This document shows, one piece after another, positions 14,110 through 26,789 of a stretch of 64,000 nucleotides of DNA (positions are counted from its first letter, which is position 1; the number at the start of each line of letters is the position of its first letter). The stretch comes from Fasciolopsis buskii (Eukaryota > Platyhelminthes > Trematoda > Plagiorchiida > Fasciolidae). The stretch covers positions 62,001-126,000 of the forward strand of contig LUCM01000674.1 of NCBI GenBank assembly GCA_008360955.1, in the 5' to 3' direction. Both the position numbers and the translations under genes were made by a program. The notes under the pieces are model-generated. The model saw only the letters and a list, made by a program, of their open reading frames with translations. It was not told the DNA's origin and made no database searches.

Positions 14110-17100
14110 GAAGGTTACTGTGACAAAGCAATCAAGAAGCGAATCGCAAAACTGGGAGCAACGTAGTCAAGAGTGACTCGGTCTGCCTACTTGAGAGAAT
14201 ATCTGTGGAGGCGCATCCCTATCTGAAATGAAATCATAGCAGCAATTTATCTTTGTTGAATAACGAGAAATTTTAAGGAGAAAATTAATTTGCTGAGGAT
14301 GAAAGCACCGAAATACTCGTCTGTGCCTTCTACATTCCGCGTTGGTGAAGTTCTCATTGCAAACCCAAGGATTTTCATCAGCAGCTAAAATTGGCTCAGC
14401 GTTGCTGACCTTCTTTTTATGTTCACGAGGTGGATGGGGATCACAGATTCTTTGCTCAAGGAGAGAATCATGGGCATGGTAGCTTCACAGCTTGCGGAAC
14501 AAATGTCTTTCCAATAAACCTTCCGCACAGTCCTATGTCAAATGGAGAATACCTCATAAGAAAAACCAGGCTAAAATATTAGCTTATAGAAATTCGATAG
14601 GAATGGTTATGAGTAGACTGGGAGCCACGAAATACCTTTTGTGAACCTGTCATCGATGTTGAGAGAGGGTGAAACGAGAGGAAAATAAGACGGACTCTAA
14701 AAATTCAAGCGTAATTCTGATCGCCGACCCCGTGATAAAGTTATTTTCCGAACCACAAAAGGCCTTTCAGCTGCCACATTAATCTTTCTGAATTGTAAAT
14801 GAATTAACAAAAAGCAAATTATGCAAAGCGACCTTCATCAGCCTCGTCATCAAGTTCTGTTTTAGTTCAACCACGTGGAAGTCATTCTAAATGACATTGC
14901 GATATGTGATAGGTTTTCAGATTTCAGCCAAAGCTATCGCCCACCAAGAATCCCACAGAAAAGTATGGTATTAAAGAAGACAAGGATAGCTGACAAAATC
15001 TGTCCCGGGTCTTGTGCATTCAAGTTTATCCCGAGGGAAATAAAATATATGCAGATTTGCCTGACACGAAGATCTGACCATCGAAGAAATCGCGTACCGG
15101 AAAAACGGATTGACTGAGGTCTCCTCAATTTATGTGGCCTAACGAAGCTCAGAAAATGCGACAGGTAGATGCAATGTTGTCGGAGATTTTCCACGAGCAA
15201 TAATGAAGCCCATTGCACCCGGATTCATATCAACGCGCACCGGCCCGAAATATCTTGTTTATGTCAAATGGTGCAAGTCGGTGCGTACGATTGTACAGGA
15301 AAACGCATAGCAGACTTCCAATAGGTTTGACCGAGAAAAATATGATTGATCATCACTAAAGGCAAGTAATCCAGAGTGGACTACCCGTGCGCATGTTAGA
15401 GACAAAAGTGTCGAATGAGTCAACCGCCATGTGGAATGACATCCGAATGAAACAGTTCACACATATATTTACAGTGGAAGCAAAACATTTCTAGCGATTT
15501 ACGACCTCAATTTATCGCAGACTGATCTTTGGAATAGAATTTGTTTGCACCTGATTATAATCGCAAACCGGCAGCCTAAAGGGTTTGTATGTACCATAGT
15601 GTTGCAAACTATCCCAAAACAGATATCATCAGCGTATTAATGTCCAACAGGCCTTATCATGAATGATAAGTACACATTGCACGGACAGTCGTGCAGTTCA
15701 CTTTTATGGCCACCTGTAAGTTGACAGGAGAATAGCTTCATAAATCCATTCTGAAAGAAACCCGTACATGTCCTTTTTCAGTGACTACCTCACTAACCGT
15801 AATTAGAGCAGGTCAAAGTCACTGCTCGAAGTATGGTCCAATACTGCGCTAACAGGGAGAGTCGGATGTAAAGGGTAATCAGATCTGTTTGGCTTTCCGC
15901 TTCCATTGGCAGACCCACTAGGCGAACATCCAGCCGGCGGTTTGAACTTCTTTTATGATGTCTACCTTTAGCACATGAAATGAGAGTGACTTTTCTGTTA
16001 TTTCGAACACACAAAGTCTGGTTTCTTTCTTCGGTCTCAGGTTTGTTGGCGAATACCACATGTTTTTTGGACAACTCATGAAATCTTTCATACCGTTTTT
16101 CATAAATACCGCCAGACAATTTGTTTGCCTCAATCCAAATAACTTGCCACTTTCCTAACGCAACAGCAGTTGAATTGCGTGACTGCAAATTTACGACTTC
16201 GTCCTCTCAAGTGGATGCTCTCCGAGCCTATTCAGACGAAATCGATAAAACTGCAAGGTCAAGCGCTCAAATCAACACGTTACTTGCACGCAATCATCTA
16301 AGTACGGAAGCAAGAAGTCCCGAAAAATACTTGCCTCGCATTCTTCAAAATCCCAAAAACCAACCAAGCAGAAAATGTCTGATAAAACTCCATGGGAAAA
16401 TAAACAATCGAGATTACTTAATGTCCATGGTGACTGCAGGTCAATAACCATTATGGACAGTTTCGTTTGCACATGACACTTTGGGAAGGTGATATAGTCC
16501 CGCTTTGGATCTGACACTAGCCAACTACTTACAACTAGCAATCATGAAAAAACATAACTGTAAAATAAGACATTGCACCGGACGAGAATGTTCACGGACG
16601 AACATTGCCCATGGAATACTCATGAAAGTGCCACTGAATACTTAGAAGCGAAATTCCCCCTAGAGATGGCTTATTCACCACATTCAGTTAGACTGGGATC
16701 CATTAAAACTGTACGTTCATCTGTTTTTCGAATAGTCGACTTCAGTTTTAAAATAATTCTGGGAAAAGAGTACTAAACACTCATCTTTGCAGCCAGTATA
16801 TACAAAGCTACAGAGGAATGGCTGAAATTCAAACATAAAAAGACAATTTTGTTCCAGATGAGAAGTGAAATAGGCACTGCATGAATACAAATAATTGCAT
16901 TTCACAAAATATCACCAAGTTTTGTTGAATTCCAAATTCCAAGCATTTATCCACAAAGCGATCATGTTGGTCCTCAAATTATTCTATTCCAACTTGTAAC
17001 GAACGATCCAGTTAGTTCCGGTAGTCCGTTGCACGACCAAATCGTTTGTCCCCTTCCAATCAATTGTATTGATACTCTGCCGAGCGTTACATGCACACCG

Positions 17101-18600
17101 GATCACATAATGAACCCACCTGTGACCATTCTTGGTGAATATTTTAACTGAAGCTTTAATACTTTACTGGAAACGTCACGAAATTCAAGAACAAATAGAC
17201 TTTTGCGAAGAACGGTTCCAGTGTACGAGTTCATGAATTAACTTTCATGAAATAATTACGAAATGTGTTCTTCCAATGACATTTCCATCCAGTCTCACAT
17301 AGGATATGAATTTTCAGTTCCTCAAGATCGCCAATAAGCTGGATACCTTTTTACAAGAAAGGTGCATCCAAACAATCTGCTTATGGCAGAGGACGTACCT
17401 TGTACACGGCATAGTCAATGACCTTAAGAGGGACGATAAAACGTTGCATTTTGTGACACAACCATTATTTCTACTTCTAACGGACATCTTATGCTTAGTC
17501 TTGCAATGAGTTTGCAAGAATAACCATCGATCGGATTCGCTCACATGTGCTTGACATTCTATGCTCGTTTGAAAAGCATTAGAGTTTATATCACAGACTC
17601 TGCCAGAATCTACGCGCTTGTGCATATGAACAATATGGGGTACCGCCATTAACAAGGTAAGAAATCCTCAACAATAAGAAAATGTCGGGACATACGTGAA
17701 CAAAAATTAACTGAAATAGAGAGGTCAGCTTATTCAAATACGCTGATTTCTCACCCAGAATTGCTTAAAGATCGAAGCTCATCGAAGCAAAATACATAGG
17801 CAGTGATCCTCTGCCTCGTTTGCATTTCTCTTCAAGCAGTTTTGGTCGACATTCCCGATCAAGACCAGATGCAATCTGACTAAGGCCCTGTAAATTGAAG
17901 CTGCCTAATAGTGACGAAATTTCGCTTGACAGAGTTCGGATGAAAATGAGCCGTTTTCTCAAAATGGATTCTTTCGAACACAGATCCCTTGGAAATGGTC
18001 AAACATGTTGCAGTTTGTCTAAACTGTTCGTAAGTCTCAACTAAATGAGTTTATGTGCATAGAGTTTTCTGAGAATAACGGCTCGTGACAATTGATAATT
18101 CATATTTGACCATTCCGTTGACATGAGAAGAATCGTTCGTATCCATTCTGGAGAAATAAATGTAACAAGGCAAATCCTATTAGTGAAGCCGGGATTATTC
18201 CCATGAGTGGATCTACACGTGCGATTACCGGACTGGGCGGAGTTATGACCAATCCTGATCTTCTACTTGGCTTCAGATGTCCATTCGATTTTTTAGTATG
18301 CAATGAGAGCGGCAGATGCTACTGGCGTTGAACTCATCCTAACTTGGTGTGAGAAAGGACCAACTGGCGATTGTATGAGACGTACCATATGGGTTATTAT
18401 TAAAAAATAATTTATCGAACAAATCCACGTTATGATTTCAGATCGGTTCGATTTTGGGTTACAGAAATTCAAAGGATATGACATTATTGCTTTGATGCAA
18501 AGCGTTGAAGTAGGCTCCAGTGACGTAGATCAATCTAAATGGTAGAACAGAAGAGATTCCAATGCGGTTCACATTGTGATTGAACTGTTACACCACCATA
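14110..18600. other. No recognisable gene
   Basis: Several open frames of 80-130 codons overlap on opposite strands (for example around 14934-15218 and 15793-16541), but none shows a known domain, a run of conserved-looking residues or clear splice signals. I cannot assign any of them. Confidence 0.35.
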
Positions 18601-18603
18601 CAT

Positions 18604-18622
18604 GTATATATATATATATATT
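18604..18622. repeat. (TA)n microsatellite
   Basis: About nine TA units in a plain AT-rich context. Confidence 0.9.
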
Positions 18623-19094
18623 AAACGATGCTAGACAGAGATCTTCAGAGAATTTCAATATACTTTCTTGTATACTTTAAGTGCCATCTTACAACGTTAG
18701 AATTTATCGAGGAATAAAAGTGGAACGTTTGAATCACTCAGTCGTCAGTTTATCCTCTAGAAGCAAAATTTCAAAATTGATCTATATCTGAAAGCGACAG
18801 AAAAAATCTGAGAAAACTCTTTAACTGAATGCAATATCAGAAAAACAATCAAAAATATTCGATACAAGATTTCACCGATTAGGATGGTGAAAACAAATCA
18901 AGCTTTCTAACTAAATTAAAGTTAATCACATTTTTATTCTCAATGGCTATTTACGTTGTCAAATGTGTGGCGAAAATTAATTTCTTATCGTCATTGTAGG
19001 CCACCAGACGAGATTCGAGAAGAACGAAATCCTAATCGGAAAAGTCGAACCGTCATTCATCTGTGCGAGATACGAATTACTTTTGCGAGCGCAT

Positions 19095-19117
19095 GCACAC
19101 ACACACACACACACACA
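19095..19117 (+). repeat. (CA)n microsatellite
   Basis: About eleven CA units after GCATG. It falls within an 88-codon open frame and gives a His-Thr run there. Confidence 0.95.
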
Positions 19118-19119
19118 AC

Positions 19120-22100
19120 GAGTGCTCCGTTTAACAGCAGAAGAGAAATTCACCCCACAAGTACACTGACAGCTGATCTACGTATTAATGCAAATGAACA
19201 AATTTATGCCCACTCGTACTAACTGGACTGGATCGTCGGCAGCAAGTACACCTTACTTCTATCCAGGTCAGTAGTCAAACCAAATGAATCCATTTGTGTC
19301 CTGACCTGTCAACGCGTTTTGGTTAGCAGGATTGCATTGACACTCCGTAAAAGAAACCAAAACACTCGGCCTCTTCTTGAAAGAAGCACTGATTTATCAA
19401 CTAACAAATAATGATGCCAATTCTTAACTGCGAATAATCTACAGAGTAATAAATAATGTGTTTGTGAGCCACATGTGTCCCGGTCATATGACCAATGGCG
19501 TCAAGTCCGAGTCGACCCGACCGACATATGCACATGTGACTGGTTCTATCTAGTTCATCTGGAATTTGCCTAGGTTGCCGGTCCTTTAAGCAAAACAGTC
19601 TTTGGACCATTTTGTTTAACACTGCGCCATTCCCCTCTCACCGGCTAGTTAAACCCACTGTTAATATGTAAGACACTAGTTTGTACTCTGGACATTTGTT
19701 TGTTGTGAATAATGACGCTCCGTTACGCCCATAGTTTTTGTGAGTAAATCTGATTCCAGGATGAATTCTTTGGGCTGAATGGTCCATTGAATTTTAGCTC
19801 AGTTCTAATGAATTAAAGTCTTGATGCAAAATTTTTAACCCTTTTGAAATTTCCCAGCCATTCTGCAACATTATTGAACATTCCGTTTGTCAAACGAGAT
19901 GCGTCAAATGAAAAACGCAAAGTTCGTGTCGCTTGTTGCATCAGTAAGAAAACAGAAGCCGCACAATTTGTTCTCCAAGGTTTGCCCTTATGAAATTTTG
20001 ATCATCTCAGAGTTCAGACAGTGGTCATCAGTCTGCTTTTTTTGGTTCATGCAATAGGTGGATTCTAGCGATGGCCGAATGAGAAAAGAGCAGAAAATTG
20101 CCAGAAGCAATCTTCATAGTCCCTGTCTATTCTGCATTTGTTTGTCCTAGAGGATAAATTTCCCGATCCTTCCATTTGAGTTAAACTTCAAGAGCCAGTC
20201 TTCCACATGACTTTAGCAAGTCTACCGTGATACAAGCTCACAGCATTTTCTTCTACAGGGGGTCACGGCCAGCCGCTTAGCATCAGCACACAATTTTGAA
20301 TATAGGTCACCTACCCAGGTCAAACCATGTGCTGAAATTTGAGGTGACTGACCGAATATGAAAGTCCGACACAAGTGTCCTACATACTTCTTATTTTTGA
20401 ACAAGGCGGTTTTCAGGTTAATCAGGTTTGACCCTTTGATTTAGTCCATCGGCTCCATTTTGCCCTGTTTAACTAGCATACCAAAATTAGAACAGTGAAA
20501 AACTTATTTCTACGGACAAGAGTATTTTATATTTGTATAGACAGAATAGGTACATCTGCGTCCAAATAGGTACCATAGACTTGGCCATTTTCCCAAACCA
20601 TTTCTTGGCTGGGAAGCCTAGGTTTCTCGATGTCCAATTGGGAAATTCGATCAATTTTGAGTTTTTTGGGAATCATATTAAAGTTATTCCAAATTGGTTT
20701 CCTAACTGTTTATCAGAGGCATTTCGCATGCGTCAGAAACGGGAACCATCTTGAGAGAGTACATGGGCACGAAATAAGAATTCCACTAATTATCAGTATA
20801 TTAATTCTAAATTTTGCCAGTAGACTTACGCTTTTGAGCTCTTGCGAATCAGGGGCATATGTTTAACAAACGTGGAGTTATTTTAACAGAACATAAATAG
20901 CTTTGATTATTTCAAAACATTGTAGGAAATGATGTCATGTTATTTTGATTTTGGAAATGAATCGCAAGTTATTTAAGCATGAACGTGCAACCTCACTGAT
21001 GTTTACTAATAAATCACCAACCAAACGATTGTTTCTAACCGGGGGATCATTGGGGCTCCGCCAAAGCTATGGTAATCCATGAAATCGAAGCTTCCTGCAG
21101 CATGAAGGAAACGGTGAAAATAAAGATTACGGCAAACAAATATCTCTTGGAATTTCCGGTTCTTTTGAGTCAGCATCAAGAAGGGCACGTTAATTCCATC
21201 GACCAAAGATGAGTAATTTCAGTACTATCTTCCAATGTTTTTAGCACTGTTCCGAGTTAAGATACCATAAAATGACAGAAGTGAACTGTGGGAAAATTCA
21301 TCATTAGCGTGTTCTTTGAGATCCTTATTCAACAAAAATTGAGTCGGAATGAGACGATCCGCAAAATGTTGCAAGAAAATAACACTTCTGAAAGAACTAT
21401 AACTAGTATAATAGTGGTTACCGTGATAAAGAATTCAAATAGGAGTTCTTGGAAGCTCGTCTACACGCTACGCAAAATCTGAATTTGCGTTTCCATCTTG
21501 GCTCGTTTTATTCGACAATTTGATAAGTAGGCCACACACCAAGCAGAACAAAAGAAATCAGGTTGTGTTTGAGTTGCTTTTCAGTAGCAAGATGGCAAGA
21601 CACAATATATATATGCTATCTGTTTATTCAATTACCTGATGACCATGCCGATTTGTGTGACATTTGCTTGGTCAGACGAGAAGCACGTTGGTTTTCATGC
21701 TTCCAAAAAGGATAGTGCATTTGACCAGGTTAAATCGTTCAGGTCCACGATTTTGCGAAACAGCAAGAGGAAGTGGGCGTCTTAGTTCCCTTAAATAAAA
21801 GTTGATCCACTGAGTAAAGTTCAGTGAGACCGAATACCTGTGTGTGTGTTTGCACCCACATGGGAGGAAAGAAATGAAATAGATCGAGGGTCAGAATCGA
21901 TTAAGAAATATATGGAACGAAATGGAACAGACTTTTTATTCTCTTTTTTAAAGTTTCTTGTGAATGATATTATGTTGATAATATGCATTTGATTGCAAAA
22001 CTTGCACTGAGAAAGACTACTCATGGTAGTCGAAACGTTGGCGCATTACATCTATCAACAACACCGTATTATTAAGATTATATTCACAGTAAAAAGTTTT

Positions 22101-22300
22101 TTTACATGGTTCATCGACTTTTCGATACCCACCTTACGTCATTCTGTCTTGATGCTAATTGTCGTTCAAACCTCCCGTGCTCCAAAAATGTTAACCTTTG
22201 CTGCATGCCTACAGTTAGTATATTGTCTAATCAAATAATTTTGTACTGGTGCATGATGCAGCAGTCAACGTCGTTCCATGAACCAGCTGCTAAGGGTTAG
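19120..22300. other. No recognisable gene
   Basis: Overlapping short open frames without recognisable domains. There is a short (AT)n near 21606-21614 and a short (GT)n near 21839-21849, both too small to be informative. Confidence 0.4.
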
Positions 22301-22305
22301 TCTAC

Positions 22306-22440
22306 TCAATAACCGAGAGGTTTGGGGGTTCCACTGGGTGTAGAAACAGGAGCTCATTCAGCCATTGAAAATGCTCAGAAGCCGGTACAACTCATGACCT
22401 CAGGTGGCTCGAACCGGGGAAGTGTAAAGGAAATAACGTG
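22306..22440 (+). repeat. Possible retroposon-derived block
   Basis: This block is less AT-rich than its surroundings and carries GGCTCGAACC at 22408-22417, which resembles a Pol III B box, but no A box at the proper distance. The plus-strand frame reads through a Gly, Val and Thr rich stretch without stops. It looks like a fragment of a dispersed repeat, but no second copy lies in the window, so the call is weak. Confidence 0.25.
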
Positions 22441-22449
22441 TAAAGAATA

Positions 22450-24150
22450 CATCATATCAATGTTTCATATATGTTTATCTTTGCATCGATAGGAGAATAC
22501 TTTGCGACATTTTTCGACTGACTTCTGCCAGTTCTATCCACACCTACTCCCACGTATACCTTCCAGTTCCCATTAACCTGATCACAAAAGCGGGACTAAT
22601 ATAACGCCTAAAGTTGACAAAGATTGAGGAGAAGTTGTTTGTGAGCGGACGGCGCTGGAAAATTTGGTTCCAAGAAAAAAATCCTACTTTTTGGTTAGAT
22701 TCTCTAGTTGTTTCCATCTCGGAGCGAGCCCCGCATAAGATTTGCAGCAACCGTCCAGGTATCAGCTGTAACTCCGTTGCACTCAAATTGCACGTCTGCC
22801 ATACCGGGCAGTCTCTGCAAAAACCGTGAGACGTTAGCCCGTGAGCGACAAACTGTTCTTCATCCCACTTACAGTTGCGTGGGTCATTTTTGTTACCCGT
22901 CTCCAGGTTCTAGATTAATGGCGTACCCACCAGGAGTTTACAACTGCTATGTTTCTGTTTATAATGGTGGAGTTGCTAATTCAGTGACAGGATGTCTGAG
23001 GTGTGTGTTTCCTTCCTTCGAAGAATTCACCATTACACATCCGGTAGAGTGGAAGCCTGTGGCTCATTCTTCCTTCCGTTCGCAATTAAACGGTAACCCA
23101 TGGCGAAGATTCTCCGTCTTCCTCTAGATCTCTCATTTTCTCAGGATATAAACGTTTGAACTTTTCCCATGTAACTGACAAACTGCACCCGGACGCGCTC
23201 AACAACAGTGGTTCAGCTTTGTCATTAAAAGTAACGTCCGTAGCGAAAATTCCCTGAGAATGGAACGACCGGTTCAAGTGCACTAAGAAGCACTGAACAC
23301 ACGAATGCTGTTTGCTTTTCATTCCCTTGACATTCTCTTCCTCATGTGAATTGTGGACAGGCTCAACTCATCTAACCTCGTAAGTTAACACCTCGATTTC
23401 GCTGAGATACTCCATCGGTGGCCCGTGACTGGCACAGCTCAGTTTGACGTCACTGAGCTTGGGGATTAGCCAAGTCTCGAATCACCTAGAGTTTTCAAAG
23501 TCAACTGGGAAGTTTTGGGCTTGCACAGGGCGACGCAAACCTGACCTACCTGGAAATTATGGAGCTCGCGTGGTACAAGCAAGCAAAGTCAGCGTCCGCG
23601 TAAGTTGGATTGAAAGATGAGGAATTTTCGTTTTGCTCCAGTTTCAGGCCGTTTAGCTTATCTTAGCTAACGGTGTACTTTTGTTAACCGATGTCCACGT
23701 TCAGGTTCATAACCACATTATTTTTATGATAGTGTTAGATGCCATGTTTTGAGAGAGGCATTTCCAGTCTTTGAGACTTCGTTTTGCGATACCGTCGGAC
23801 GTGGTTCGGCTGTGAGCTGCGGATGCCAGTATCCCAACTTTGCGGCCCAGCATAGTCGCGCGAAAGTAGATGATCGCAAAGAGCGACATGGTGGATGACC
23901 AAAGATATAAGGAAAGATATATTTATATTGCACGAATCTGAATACAGGTAATGTGTCATCAGAATATTGGCGAATGATGACAACAATGTGCAAAAAGGGG
24001 AAAAGAAGAAGAACGTGTGGAGTTTACAGCGCATGCCAGTTACTCTATTCCCCATATTCAGATCACCAGCCGTCCGTGGAGATCCATTAGTCTTCTTTGT
24101 GCTTGACGTTTTCCGGTCGCCCAAATCGCAGTATACCGCTGCCTCTGGTG
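22450..24150. other. Overlapping open frames of unknown nature
   Basis: Frames of 70-149 codons occur on both strands (22614-23127 plus; 23735-24184 minus), more than in the neighbouring sequence, and GC content is somewhat raised. I recognise no domain. The interval could hold decayed retroelement sequence continuous with 24160-24604, or an exon of an unknown gene. Confidence 0.25.
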
Positions 24151-24159
24151 GCTCTCTCC

Positions 24160-24604
24160 CCAAGCGTTTTACTATATGGCACAACCCACATGGCAGCAGG
24201 ACTAGCTGAGGGTCACTTAACCCACTGGCGGCCGGCGGCTGATTGTTTAGTTCATGCTTTCTTTATATGGGGTTAGACGTCCTGGGCACCCTGTACACTC
24301 CTTCATCACGGACGCCGGTAAACAAGCAGCGGTGTTTCGTACGCCGCCTGTGGTTGGTCTGAAACCAGGGATTAACCAACTACCCTAGACTGATTACCAA
24401 AGACCAGACAGCCAGATGGATGGAACGAGGAATTCGCCCCATCCTCGCACATAAGTAGGAATACCTCATTGCCAGAGGCTGTTTGAGAGGCTGGTCACTT
24501 GGGGACCTTCCCAGGTGTGTTCAGGGTGAGTATCCAGCTCAGAGCATGAAATCTCCACATCGACCACGCTGAGGCACTATTAGGCTATATATATATATAT
24601 ATAT
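24160..24604 (+). repeat. Likely retroposon 3' region ending in (AT)n
   Basis: A GC-richer block containing GGCGGCCGGCGG, GGACGCCGG and CCAGGTGTG elements ends abruptly in about ten AT units at 24585-24604. After this the sequence returns to plain AT-rich DNA. A sharp composition step ending in a simple-repeat tail is the usual signature of a LINE or SINE 3' end. I see no reverse transcriptase motif next to it and no second copy in the window. Confidence 0.4.
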
Positions 24605-26050
24605 GTAGAATTCTGCTAACTTTCCGGAAAAATTGAAGCAAAATATCTCAATATTTTATCAACTAGTCACTCTGTCCATCAAAGTCTGCAAAACAATAAA
24701 ATCATGTCAACAGTTATTGCTTCGTTTTCCACATGCATTTTATTGATTTTTCGGAATTATTACACGTCTTCTTGTGCGCTTTCTCTTGAGAGAAATTTAT
24801 AGGTGTTCCATTTATGACGTGAGCAGTCAAACTGAACCATATAATAATGATTTGAGGTTTATTTAATCCAAAACATCAGGAAAACGGAACTCACACTAAT
24901 GGGAATCAATGCTTTTCGTGTAGACTCTAAATGAAGCTTTCCTAAATTATGAATCCAGGCTTTTAATTTGGTTTAGGGTGGTCAGTCAAAATGATTTCCT
25001 AATTCGATTGACGTTGTTGTCTTTTCTAATTGTGCTCTACAAACGATTTTTAGAAGTTCACTGCGGTTTGACTACTGTCTGATGGCATTGCGGAAAAACC
25101 TCCTAATGTCTGATCGACATATTACGGCCCTTCATCACAGTTCCTTGTGTGTAGCTTTCAAGCCAGTAGTCTCTCTTTATTAGGTCACAAAGCTGTTTGT
25201 CTGCATCCTCGTAAGATTTCAAAGTTTTCCATCCCCGTTAAACCAATTCGTATTTTTCCGTATTCTTATAGTGTCATTTTTTATTCCTTTTACATCAGAT
25301 AACTTGACCGCCATGTTGTCTTCACTCCAGTTTTATGATTTCCAATTTCAGCGACAACAATTCTTATCTGTGCGAATAACTGGAAACCTGTTGTTTCCTT
25401 ACCCTGTGTGGCTTTGCGATTCGGCCAATGTTACCAACTCAGATTAAATAGTAATGACAAAACAGAAAATTGTTTTCGATTTACAACCACTATGTTTTTC
25501 TTAGCGCCTCAGAGAGTACAACTCACAGTTCAAATTACAAAACGTCGATTCACCATCATTGAAGGGGATATCGTTGAAGATGATGAATCGCTGACAAAAA
25601 CCTATATTTACAAGATTTTCACCAATAAGTTTGCGTCAGACATTTTAATGGTATTGGTGATTTACATTTCTGGCAAAGAAGCGACAATAAACACCTTGAA
25701 CCAGCATGCATCACCAGTTCTTAACGTATGTGATCGCGCTTCCTCCATACTTGTAGCAGAAGAATGAACGATCCACTAAAATAAACGGGAAGCCATCAAT
25801 ATTTCGTAATATCACTCATACTGTCCCGGAGCAATCAAGTTGATTCCAGTTGCATGCACTTCTAACCGCCTGAAATTGGAATTTCCAACAGTGTACGTAT
25901 ATTGTATCGCGAGCGTGTTGGTGCACACAAGCTAGTGACCTAATGCTGTTTCGCAGAGGATGTACAATCGAGCACGAAGCTTTCTCACATATTCTCGTTA
26001 CATTCTCCCCCCATTCCCGACAGGTCTTGCAAATGGGATTCTCTGGACAA
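24605..26050. other. No recognisable gene; one 119-codon open frame
   Basis: A single frame at 25408-25767 on plus is open for 119 codons and begins in an AT-rich context. Its sequence (for example TVQITKRRFTIIEGDIVEDD) is not low complexity, but I recognise no family and see no clear acceptor and donor pair that would make it an exon. Confidence 0.25.
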
Positions 26051-26123
26051 CAAAGGTGAATTTTTCATGGTGTAATACACCATGTGATATCATCGCCCAA
26101 CTTACCATAAAGAAACCATGGAA

Positions 26124-26168
26124 GCACTGTACAGCTGTTTCATCCTTGTTAAGAATCATCAGCAGTGC
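26124..26168 (-). ncRNA. Type I hammerhead ribozyme (intact core)
   Basis: On the minus strand: stem I strand GCACTG, box CTGATGA, a stem II hairpin (TCTT, loop AACA, AGGA), GAA, stem III AC/GT closing loop AGCT, cleavage triplet GTA, then stem I strand CAGTGC. The two stem I strands pair perfectly over six bases. Beyond them TGGA and TCCA can pair across an internal loop (TAT opposite T), the place where active hammerheads make their loop-loop contact. One oddity is that the base pair closing stem II against the core (10.1-11.1) is U opposite U instead of the usual G-C, which may slow cleavage. Confidence 0.8.
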
Positions 26169-26175
26169 ATATCCA

Positions 26176-26258
26176 CCGCGCCCCAACTGGGACGCGAACC
26201 CGAACAAGGACGAACGATTTTGAGTCGAACGCCTTAGCCATTACGCTACCGGACAGGC
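26176..26258 (-). promoter_or_regulatory. tRNA-Leu-like Pol III promoter head
   Basis: On the minus strand TAGCGTAATGGCTAAGGCG matches an A box and GGGTTCGCGTCC matches a B box at normal tRNA spacing. The anticodon-loop region reads CTCAAAA, which resembles a leucine tRNA (CAA). It is too degenerate to be a working tRNA and is best read as the internal Pol III promoter of the repeat. Confidence 0.7.
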
Positions 26259-26435
26259 TGTGACGGTTCGTTGAACTTCATCACATGTTGCACCTATCCG
26301 TCACTGATTTGCACGGTTACTGTCCGTTAGCTCACAGCGATCGACCCCTACTGATAGATGCCTTCTCTGCAGGTAGCCTAAGTACGACGAAGGCTTTGGA
26401 TATGACCTACAGAGCTTGATTACTTGATACATTTT

Positions 26436-26780
26436 AGTAGTAGGAGACTGAATATTTTCACGAAATAATTCATTCACGATGTGATATCATCGCTCAACTT
26501 ACCATGAAGAAACCATGGAAGCACTGTACAGCTGTTTCATCCTTGTTAAGAATCATCAGCAGTGCATACCCACTGCAGTGATACTGAATGCCAGGTTGCG
26601 GATGAATTCTAATAATCAATCAGCACATTGCACAAATCCCTGTCTAGAATAAGGCGACGTCCATGCTAAGTATCAAATTAATTTAGAAAGTTCTGTGGAT
26701 CTGCTAAACTACTAGCGTGGAATATGGAGTTCTCGGTACAAACTGAATGATGAACTTGTTTTGTCATTGTGCGTGTTCCC
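26436..26780 (-). mobile_element. Ribozyme repeat, second copy joined to a different upstream body
   Basis: Directly after the first monomer the shared arm and hammerhead repeat. The sequence beyond the ribozyme (26575-26780) is not the tRNA head but an unrelated body. The reverse complement of this body plus ribozyme plus arm is found at 39431-39766, 13 kb away, with high similarity over about 335 bp. The body begins at GGGAACACGC on the minus strand, in both copies, which marks a real element end. It has no open frame of note. Confidence 0.75.
26521..26565 (-). ncRNA. Type I hammerhead ribozyme (intact core)
   Basis: Identical in its core to the ribozyme at 26124-26168: GCACTG, CTGATGA, TCTT-AACA-AGGA hairpin, GAA, AC-AGCT-GT, cleavage at GTA, CAGTGC. 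The outer part of stem I reads TGGG opposite TCCA, still pairable with one G-U wobble, so the helix beyond the internal loop has been retained despite the change. Confidence 0.8.
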
Positions 26781-26789
26781 ATAAACCGA

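Larger units (their letters stand above)
26060..26435 (-). mobile_element. Hammerhead-ribozyme repeat, tRNA-Leu type monomer (first of a tandem pair)
   Basis: Read on the minus strand, this monomer contains a leader with CTACCTGCAGAGAAGG, a tRNA-Leu-like head (26176-26258), a complete hammerhead ribozyme (26124-26168) and a downstream arm with AAACCATGG-type and GATATCACATGGTG motifs. The next ribozyme begins 397 bp away (26124 to 26521), which defines the repeat length. No protein is encoded. The tandem order and self-cleaving RNA fit a retrozyme, a non-autonomous element thought to be copied through small circular RNA and a host-supplied reverse transcriptase. Open frames crossing it are shadows of the repeat. 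Confidence 0.8.

Noticed and set aside
23735..24184. 149-codon open frame on the minus strand as a gene
   Set aside because: It overlaps other open frames, has no domain, crosses a hydrophobic low-complexity patch, and adjoins a probable retroposon. Nothing supports a start or splice sites.
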